Shown piece after piece: positions 18,191 through 24,633 of a stretch of DNA of 24,633 nt. How positions within the stretch are numbered: the first letter of the stretch is position 1; every line of letters begins with the position of its first letter. Both the position numbers and the translations under genes were made by a program. The notes under the pieces are model-generated. The model was not told the DNA's origin. It did no database searches and worked only from the letters and a program-made list of their open reading frames with translations. The stretch comes from Haplomitrium mnioides (Eukaryota; Marchantiophyta; Haplomitriopsida; Calobryales), in the NCBI GenBank assembly GCA_049999725.1, contig JBNGIS010018499.1, positions 1 to 24,633 of the forward strand. Reading direction: 5' to 3'.

Positions 18191-18857
18191 AAACACTTAT
18201 AATGATTTTCAAATTGTTTGTCCATATTCTCAACTTCATGCTCCACAAACAGAAAAAGATACTCCGATACAACAAATACTTTCTACACGTCGAGCAATCT
18301 ATGATGGAGCACCTAGGCCGCGAGAAGGGACTCTTTCGCACAATACTCAATACGAGCATAAAATTGGCAATCTATATGATTTGAAAGCTAGAATGTTTAT
18401 TTGTGTTGTTACGTCTCTGGATCTAAACAGCAGACCCTTTTGGGTTGCCAAAGTTCTCAAATTTTTGTCATTTGATAAAGAAGATCCGCCAAACCCGAAA
18501 CGAGTACGAGTTCAATGGTTTGCTTATTTGGCTGAAGATGCATTTTTTGGTCAACACTTTCTAGAAAAATTAGTAGCAACAAAAGGAAAATGCAAATCCA
18601 AGTTCCATACTGATTTACTTGATTTGACACAAATCACGATTCTGTCATTTGATTCTCTACTCACCCAAAGCAACAAATTGAGGAAACTCACTCTAGCTAC
18701 CATTAAAGCAAATCTATTTGAGTATAAAAGACAAAAAACCCTCAATCCTGAAATGTTTCAAAGAGATTCAATCAGTGTCATTAACACTAAGATAGATCAA
18801 GCAAACCTTGATGAATCTTCTGAAGTTGAATCTGAAGAAATCAAGACCAACGACTAA
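18190..18857 (+). pseudogene. Transposase C-terminal module, possibly BAH/Tudor-like
   Basis: An open stretch of about 220 codons reads QILSTRRAIYDGAPRPREG, IGNLYDLKARMFICVVTSL, RPFWVAKVLKFLSF, KRVRVQWFAYLAEDAFFGQH and ends with an acidic tail and TAA. The spacing R-P-F-W-V-x-K-V ... V-R-V-x-W-F resembles beta-barrel chromatin modules such as BAH or Tudor. This is the best preserved part of the gene. The fold guess is from pattern only. Confidence 0.5.
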
Positions 18858-19099
18858 ATTCCTTCAAAAATTTTGTTCTATATTTTGTATTTGCAAATCT
18901 GGTATAATTTAAGATGATCATTTCCAAGAAAAAAATTTCTTTTTAAGACTTTGTTGTAAAAATTTAAATCTTTAGCATTGTTTGACTCAGATGAAGAGCT
19001 TTGTACCCATTTTTACTTTTAGATTCCGAATAAGAAATCAAAATCTTTTGCATACGTAGAGTTTGTTGCAAAAATAGAACATTTACAATCTGTATCATT

Positions 19100-19435
19100 G
19101 GTTGTAGAAGTGTGAACCCTATGCACGCATAGACTTTGATTTGTAAGTGAAACATACAATGTACAAAAACTCTTCTACGGAACCTAAAACCTAGCTTCTT
19201 GTCAGTCTTTGTTGTGGAATGTTGAGATGGTGAGTTCAGATTCTTAGGCACGCCTAGACATTGGGGTAGAGTGTTTAGTTGGTGAGTTCGGATTCCTATG
19301 CACGCATAAACTTTGGGATGCAGTGTTCACTTGTTGAGCTTAGATTCCTAAATGCGCCTAGACTTTGAAGTGGAGTGTTCACATGTTGAGCTTGGACTCC
19401 TATGCGCGTATAGACTTTGGGGTGGAAGTCCACGC
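19100..19435. repeat. Palindrome array F near the right end
   Basis: Units of GATTCCTATGCACGCATAGACTTTGG at about 50-60 base steps: CCTATGCACGCATAGAC (19118), TTAGGCACGCCTAGAC, CCTATGCACGCATAAAC, CTAAATGCGCCTAGAC and CCTATGCGCGTATAGAC. The spacer GTGTTCACTTGTTGAGCTT is also repeated. The array lies between the transposase 3' end and the right TIR, mirroring array A. Confidence 0.8.
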
Positions 19436-20289
19436 CTTCCAAAAGTTCTACTGCTCATGCATAACCATTAAGCTTCTTCATACAAAGACTACCGATTACA
19501 ACTTTGTTTGTACACAAGTCATAGACTCTTTTGTAGATCTTGAGACCTTTGTTTGGTTGAATCAAGTCTAAAACTTGGACATGTTTCTTGTTTACAATCT
19601 TAATTCAATCTCCTTAGCTACTGCCTTTTTGATTCTGAACTATGATACGTTTCTGTATATGCTTCGTTGAACTATGAAATATTTTTAATTGTTGGAACCT
19701 TTTTGAAAGCCCACATTCACTTTTGATTGCATGGATTTTCAACTTAAACTGAAGGCTTCCTTTTTTCTTGACGTTTAAAATAAAGCGTCTAAATCCATGC
19801 AATGTTTCGTTTTCTTTGTCTTTGTGTTTACCATTGCAAACTCATTCCCTTGACTTCTAGTCTACTTAAGCTTTTTCTTTGTGTTTTGTAATATTTTTCC
19901 TACAAAAATGTTTGTAAGAGCACCATGTCTATACGCACCTAAAGTTTGTGCAATGAAACATATTTCAAAATAGTTTCTTCTAATGTGTATTTTAACTTTT
20001 GGGTTTAGAATTGTAATCAATGATAAATGCAAATTTTTGATGAAAACTTACTATAATTTTTATACTTTTAAACAAATTCGAGTTTTCCAATATTTTCATA
20101 AAAATTAGTAATGTTGATTGGTTTTGCATAACAAAATTGACTTTATCTCCATCACGCTTGCTGAAATGACCAAAAACAAATTCAAAAAACTCATGTACTT
20201 TTTGTTTTAAGAAATTAACCTTGTTTTTTTATGTTTTTTGATATGAAAAATCACAATTTTTCCCAAAAAGAAAAAAATTTCTTGTTGTG
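19436..20289. other. AT-rich right subterminal region, no gene
   Basis: No frame over 70 codons and no recognisable domain. It grows steadily richer in A/T toward the right end, as the left end does. It probably holds the transposase 3' untranslated region and end-spacer DNA. Confidence 0.5.
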
Positions 20290-20325
20290 AGTAGCTTGTT
20301 TGTAACCAAATAGTGGCTGTTTAGA
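20290..20325 (-). repeat. Right terminal inverted repeat and TAGA target duplication
   Basis: ATAGTGGCTGTT (20310-20321) mirrors the left end with two transitions. AGTAGC at 20290-20295 is the inverted subterminal GCTACT box, at the same offset as on the left. TAGA at 20322-20325 repeats 9355-9358. Confidence 0.88.
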
Positions 20326-21618
20326 ATCCAAAGGTTTCAAAATCTCAAAAACGCAGAACCTAGAGGCATTTTTGAAAAAATAGAACTATTTGCTAAAGGA
20401 GTTTTTGTACGTGAGTGGATGGACAATTTTTTCTAGGGATACTGCAAGATCCCACTCACTAAGTTTATAACTTGCTCGATCATTTTACAAAATGGGAAGT
20501 TTATGACTACTACACAACTTATTTGAAAGAGAAAGATCTTGATTGTACTATTAGTTTCTCGAGTTTGACAAAACATTGGAGAACTCATCTTCCAAATGCA
20601 AAAATTCTAAAATGTAATAGATTTGGTGTTTGCGAAACATGCAAAGAAATAAAATTTTTGCGAGAAAAATTTGTATTGGAGTCCGACAAAGGTAACAAAT
20701 TTTCTTCTCTTTTGACACATTTGGTTAATCCATGCTCTTTTATCTAGACTCAAAGCTTAGTTCTAGAGCTGGTATGTTTTCTCAACTTAGAGCTAAAAAA
20801 TATTTTTTTTGTTAAGTTATTCAGCAAAGAAGATTTGAGTCAAAAAATTACTAGCAAATTGAGTTGTGAGAAGAGTGTCTATGCTCACATAGAGTCTATT
20901 GTTGTAAGTTTCAATTTTAATCTTATCTGCAGTCGAATAAAGCAAGAAAATGAATCTTATTCTTGGTGGTAACCTTAGCCTTGCAACAAGTTTTGTTTTT
21001 GTTGCTTTAAATCAAGAGCCTTTGTAAAAAAAAAAAAAACAATAACAAGAATAGTTTTTGTTGTTTGCAAATCCTATACGCGCATAGGATTTGTTCTTGT
21101 TCCTTTTAAAACCAGCCGTCACACAATCATAGCAAGCCATGATATTGGTGTTGTTGTATTGGTCCTATGCGCGCATATAATCAGTTGTTGTCTCCACTCA
21201 TCCTTAACGCTTAGAGGATGTGTTCTGGCACCTTTTCTTTGCAAATCTTGTTTTTCTCTGTTTTAAACTTTTGTTTATTTTAAGTCAAATAGATTTTTCT
21301 TTTTCCAAATTACTTGAAGTTTATTTTTAATCTTTTACAAAGTTTTCACTTCTACGAATCCAAACATTTGCTTAAGATGACTTGAATGTTTTTAATACAT
21401 GATGTTGTGTTTTGAAGTTATAAGTATCGACATATGTTTTATTGAACTACTTTTATTTCCTTCGTGCTTTAAAATGATGAAGTCAAATATATTCTCCAAT
21501 TGTTACTTCATCATGACCAACAAATGAAAGAAAGAACAAAACTTGCAAACCATCGAAGAAAATAAATATTATGCTGATGGTCAAAAGTACTTGGGAATTG
21601 TCATTGATGGTATGGATT
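20322..21618 (+). mobile_element. Older transposon copy, right fragment
   Basis: Collinear with 16036-17247 of the inner element, covering the zinc region, intron and start of the catalytic core. It keeps 22 bases lost from the inner copy (RGIFEKIELFAKG), C-x-x-C in FGVCETCKEIKFL, the intron with TATACGCGCATAGGATT and CCTATGCGCGCATATAA, and GIVIDGMD with GAT at 21606-21608. It has its own lesions: a TAG after the DNFF block (about 20435), frame changes near 20455 and 21560. The homology stops at 21618, exactly where an LTR begins. Copies with different lesions show that the shared ancestor was intact. Confidence 0.88.
20870..21185. repeat. Palindrome units in the older copy's intron
   Basis: CTATGCTCACATAGAG (20879), CCTATACGCGCATAGGAT (21074) and CCTATGCGCGCATATAAT (21164). 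These are closer to perfect palindromes than their counterparts at 16570, 16725 and 16817 in the inner element. Confidence 0.75.
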
Positions 21619-22668
21619 TGTGAAAGCCTGAGATGGTTTGAGATAATTTTAATAAGATTAGAACACTATCATATAATGGAATGCTTTGTGAGGAAGTATG
21701 GAGAAGACTTAGAGGTTGTTAGAGGAAACTTGGATTTGATCGGTTTTCTTCAATATGTGTAGATTTGAGTACAGAGTGAATTGTGTTCTTATTAAAAATT
21801 TTAGAAGCTGATATTTTATTGCTCAAGTAACTAGTAGAAATTGACAGATTTGAAAAAGCTCTTGTAAACCAAAAGTTATAACCGGTAAAGAACTTTATAG
21901 AGATTCTTTTGAGATAGACTAAAGAGGAGAAAAGTCAAGAAAAGTCAATTTGTTCTTTGACTTACTCTTTGAAGGAATCTCAAAGTATCATCTTAGAAAT
22001 TGTTTTCAAGGACAAATACAAGGCATAAAAGTATGGGATCAATTGTTGATATTCTTTGACAAGAGAAGCTCCAAATAAGAAGCTTCTTCTTGAAGAAGAA
22101 AACAAAAGGTGGAGATACTTGAGGAGCACCTTTAGGATTTAATAATTAGAGAAATAATCACCATGGATTCTTTACCTATGGTAATGGAATATTTAATTTT
22201 ACTCCTAGTAATTATCTAGACTAGTATATAAGGTGGAGGAGAAGAGAGGAGAGGAGGGGAGTTTTAGAATTGGTTTTCACTGCGGGCTTGAGTTAGGACT
22301 TGTTTTTCATTTGTGGCTTGAGACTTAAGAGTTGTAAGAAAACTTTGAAAAAACGCTTGTAGTAACTCTTGGAGTAGTTAGTTTGAAGACTCATTGGAGG
22401 GCAAGTGCTTGAGGAGTTGTTTGTCATAGAGTGAGGAGTTTGTTGAGAGTTAGAAGGGTGAGAGCAAGAGTGTTTTGTGTGAGAACATTTGGAGTAAAGA
22501 GTGGAGAATTCCAATATACTTTTGTATTGAGCATTTATGTTTCGTTGGCTTTGTAGATTTTGTTGTGTATTGATGATTGTAGCCATACTTCAACCCACCT
22601 CTCATATTCAATGTGCACTCAACATCAAAGTCACATGAGGAGAAACCGACGAAGCCTCTAGCTTCACA
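21619..22668 (+). mobile_element. LTR of a Ty3-type retrotransposon (5' LTR)
   Basis: 1,050 bp starting TGTGAAAGCC and ending GCTTCACA, so TGTGAA and TTCACA are a perfect 6-bp terminal inverted repeat with TG...CA ends. The left edge coincides with the break in the transposon copy; the right edge is followed by a primer-like site. Inside are TATATAAGG (22224-22232) followed by a 30-base purine block, a good candidate core promoter and transcript start. The preceding bases GGATT may be the target duplication; the other end is outside the window. Confidence 0.75.
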
Positions 22669-22695
22669 TTTTTGGTTCCGTTGCCAAGACCTCAT
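22669..22695 (+). other. Primer-binding-like site after the LTR
   Basis: TTTTTGGTTCCGTTGCCAAG closely follows TTTTTGGCGCCGTTGCCGGG, the sequence after the LTR in many plant Ty3 elements of the Tat/Athila type. Differences are mostly C-to-T or G-to-A. This fixes the LTR end and the orientation. Confidence 0.6.
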
Positions 22696-22774
22696 TAATG
22701 AGAGGGCAAGAAGGTGGTGATTGGGCTTCATCATGTTGAATGTCAAGTGAAAACGTGACGGGAAATTTTAAGGA

Positions 22775-22990
22775 GAATTGATATCTCGCCACTGCTATGC
22801 GACAACATCAAGTTGAAGAGATTCATCAATTTAGTGAGCTATTATTTGTTTTTGATAAGTGACTTGCTTATTTAGCAACACCGTTATATCAACGATTGTA
22901 CTCTCCAGCAGAATGGGTTTGGACCTTGAAGCATGAACCGACATTTCATCAAATCAAGGAGAGAGTGCTCAACGACTTCAACGGATGATT
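22775..22990 (+). pseudogene. pol: Reverse transcriptase/RNase H junction fragment, out of order
   Basis: One frame gives IDISPLLCDNIKLKRFINLV followed by SYYLFLISDLL. After a frame change the next gives LATPLYQRLYSPAEWVWTLK followed by HEPTFHQIKERVLNDFNG. This matches the Ty3 sequence leading from the polymerase thumb (L-R-x-F-I/L-G-L-x-N-Y-Y) into RNase H (A-x-P-L-Y...W-x-W...F..I/L-K). It lies between the LTR and gag, the wrong side for pol, so the element is rearranged or a second element is nested here. Confidence 0.6.
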
Positions 22991-23166
22991 AGAAAATGAC
23001 CATTGTCGTACAAGTGTTCATTGTTGCCAAAATATATATGCATCAAAGATTGGTGGAACAATTTGGAGTGGAACAAATGGAGCAAATTTTGGTGGATCTA
23101 AATCCATTTGTTTTCCTGATTCAAATCCAAGTTATATGTGAAGTGCACATTTTTGTGTTGTGGTAG
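22991..23166 (+). other. Leader between pol fragment and gag
   Basis: Open in one frame (VEQFGVEQMEQILVDLNPF) up to a TAG at about 23164, then in frame with gag. It may be a decayed gag N-terminus or more of the RNase H fragment. No domain is recognised. Confidence 0.3.
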
Positions 23167-23915
23167 ATGTGGTGGGTGTGGTTGGAAGGAGAAAGCGATC
23201 AAGAAACAACATCAAGCTATCCAATCAAGATGGGCAAGATTCTAGTCTTCTACAGCAAAGAAAATGAAAATGTGGAGGATTATCTACATGATTTCAAGCG
23301 TGCTTGCATTGGTAATGGTGATAAGCAACCGGATGATTGGTTGGCGTTGTTACTCAAATTTGTTGAGCATGAGGCTCTTAAATGGTACAAAGAGCAACAA
23401 GGAGATATTCTTGAATCGTGAGCTAGCTTGACGAAAGCTTTGATGGAAGAATTTTTCCCAACGGTGAGTTATGAGAAACTTCTTCAAGAGGTAACACACT
23501 TGAAGTAAGAAGAAAATGAAAAAGTACACACATATGTTGAGCAAGTAGACCACTTAGAAGCTCAATTTCGAAATGTGTTGAGAAAGAGTGGTGAGGATGT
23601 GAATTCTCTTATGGTGAGAATTACGGTCATGTTGGCAAAGCATTTTATTTCGGGGCTGAAACTTGAAATTTGAGCAAAGGTAAAATACAAAAAGCCAACT
23701 ACCCAAGCAGAGTGTTTGAGAATTGCTTTAAAGATGGAAGAGAGCTTGGAAGATGAGCAAGAGGAGAAGGTTGTTGTGTTATTGACAATTGCACAACCCA
23801 TAGCGGCGGTAGTGAGTCCTCTTCCACAAGTTCCAAATCCACTCATGAATGAGTTGTTAACATTAACTAAACGCCTCAAAAAGTTGAGTTTGAATCTTGT
23901 GCAGGCTTTGGAGAG
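23167..23915 (+). pseudogene. gag: Ty3-type gag with three nonsense changes
   Basis: A single frame without indels holds the retrotransposon gag domain: VFYSKENENVEDYLHDFKRA, WLALLLKFVEHEALKWYKEQ, LTKALMEEFFPT, VTHLK, EENEKVHTYVEQVDHLEAQF, MLAKHFISGLKLEI and KPTTQAECLRIALKMEESLE. Stops are TGA 23419-23421, TAA 23506-23508 and TGA 23671-23673; each is one transition from Trp, Gln and Arg respectively. Capsid protein of virus-like particles, inactive here. No zinc knuckle follows before homology ends near 23915. Confidence 0.85.
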
Positions 23916-24270
23916 AAGGCCTTGTTGGTCGTGTGTTTTCGGGTTTTTTCAACTTTTTGTGTTTTACTTGGCCTAGTACCGCAATTTGTGCCAAGGATTG
24001 ATCAACTTGGTGCCCAAAGGTAGAAAAGAGGATCAAGTAAGTGTAAGGAGTCGTCCAGAATCTGAAGAAAGCAGGTTGGGTTAGACCCATCGGAGGACCA
24101 ATCTAGTTCAACACGGAAGAAGAACGATCAATTTGAGGACATCTATGACATCTGGAGCGGAGGGCTTTGTTTGGGACTTTACTACAAGGGTTTTGGGGGA
24201 CAATTTGATAGTTGATCGGAGCCTCATCAATGTGGAGGTAAGAAAGGGTGTTCTACTCACCCTGTTCGAG
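23916..24270. other. No gene recognised
   Basis: Contains an imperfect inverted pair CTTGG...CCAAG around 23968-23995 and ACTTGGTGCCCAAAGG nearby, but no frame or RNA gene. Probably the inner sequence of the same retroelement or another insertion. Confidence 0.35.
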
Positions 24271-24633
24271 AGAAGTTTTATATTAGATTATTTTATAGTA
24301 TTTTAGATTACTTTATTATTAGTTAGGTATATTCTACTTCCTCTGTACATCAAGCTGGTATAAGAAACTATATTTCTCTTGTCTGAAAGTAGGGGGATTA
24401 AAAAAAAAAGAGTTGACCTCTATGGCCTATTCTTTTATATTTTATTATATTTTGTTATTTCTATATTATTTAGTATTTAATATTTTATTATTATTATATT
24501 ATATTATATTAGTTTGGTAATATTTATCTTTCCTATCTCACTGTTCTATTTTTTTAATATTTTGATTTAATCCTATTCTTCTAGGATGATTATGCTACCA
24601 TTTTATTATTATTTTAAGTTTGCTATCTATCTG
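24271..24633. repeat. T-rich low-complexity tract
   Basis: Long runs of TATTTTATTATTATTATATT. A decayed counterpart in opposite orientation may be the A-rich tract at 4446-4745; both have GGCCTATT/AATAGGCT-like words. No coding frame. Confidence 0.5.

Larger units (their letters stand above)
14682..18857 (+). pseudogene. DUF7869-type DDE transposase, multi-exon, decayed
   Basis: The ATG at 14682 opens MDGVLKGKKRLEFQ, followed by an intron with palindrome array D, an acidic Ser-rich region, and an N-terminal domain with LHSGTFVYRRAFK. Then come WEVYDYYTTYLKEKD and FAVCETCEEIKSL, which holds a C-x-x-C metal site. After a ~650-bp intron the catalytic part has DGQKYLGIVINGMDQ, YLQLDNTTRENKN and VGHTHDQIDQMFSRF, then a C-terminal module with RPFWVAKVL and VRVQWFAYL. 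The conserved Asp/Asn-Asp-Asp positions suggest an RNase-H-fold DDE nuclease, the enzyme that would cut and join the TIR ends. The first catalytic Asp is Asn (AAT, 17237-17239); the older copy has GAT. Stops and several frameshifts (including a 22-bp deletion near 16085) make it inactive. The family link is by motif memory; superfamily placement is open. Confidence 0.85.
9359..20321. mobile_element. DNA transposon with TIRs carrying methyltransferase and DUF7869 transposase genes
   Basis: The element is 10,963 bp. Its left end AACAGCCGCTAC and right end ATAGTGGCTGTT are inverted repeats matching at 10 of 12 bases. A second GCTACT box lies at offset 27 from the left end and, inverted, at offset 26 from the right. 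TAGA flanks both ends (9355-9358 and 20322-20325). Removing the element and one TAGA rebuilds the uninterrupted sequence seen at 16031-16046 (AATGATAGAATCCAAA), which is strong proof of both ends. Inside are two divergent intron-containing pseudogenes and six groups of palindromic repeats. A 4-bp duplication is reported for Sola transposons among others; superfamily membership is not settled here. Both genes are broken, so the copy is inactive. Confidence 0.92.

Noticed and set aside
9359-20321. Methyltransferase gene as bacterial contamination or an organelle insertion
   Set aside because: It is split by T-rich introns with GT-AG edges, shares the element's palindromic repeats, and lies between TIRs with a transposase; the whole is flanked by plant-type repeats.

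Overview
The window reads as nuclear repeat DNA of a plant: no cellular gene is visible, and all recognisable coding sequence belongs to decayed transposable elements, some of it interrupted by AT-rich introns. Ty3-type gag remnants, a tRNA-primer-like site beside an LTR, and CAG/TGG-type nonsense changes all fit a methylated plant genome. A non-flowering land plant (bryophyte, lycophyte, fern or gymnosperm) is my guess. The species cannot be read from the sequence.

Region 1 (1-9274) is a patchwork of retroelement debris. It holds a G-rich composite minisatellite (1-495), a dispersed repeat present twice (496-1120 and 8056-8735), an internally deleted Ty3 element whose gag start runs almost directly into the integrase C-terminus (3144-4046), a GC-rich block with repeated TGACGTGG/CACGTGGC boxes (5331-6130), a 268-bp tandem duplication (6556-7090), a 19-base G tract, and a degenerate short repeat (8736-9274).

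Region 2 (9275-21618) is the centrepiece. A 10,963-bp DNA transposon (9359-20321) with terminal inverted repeats and a 4-bp TAGA target duplication sits inside the transposase exon of an older copy of its own family. The older copy is visible as 9275-9358 plus 20322-21618. The inner element carries two divergently transcribed, intron-containing pseudogenes. On the minus strand (14223-10273) is a bacterial/phage-style beta-class DNA methyltransferase fused to an N-terminal ParB/Srx-like domain. On the plus strand (14682-18857) is a DUF7869-type DDE transposase with a zinc-binding motif and a C-terminal module that may be chromatin-related. Short arrays of the palindrome ATGCGCGCAT lie in introns of both genes and near both ends of the element. 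Both genes carry nonsense and frameshift lesions, so this copy is dead, but the layout implies an active ancestor encoding both proteins.

Region 3 (21619-24633) starts with a Ty3-type LTR (TGTGAA...TTCACA) that cuts off the older transposon copy. A primer-binding-like site, an out-of-order reverse transcriptase/RNase H fragment, a gag pseudogene with three stops, and AT-rich sequence follow to the window end.
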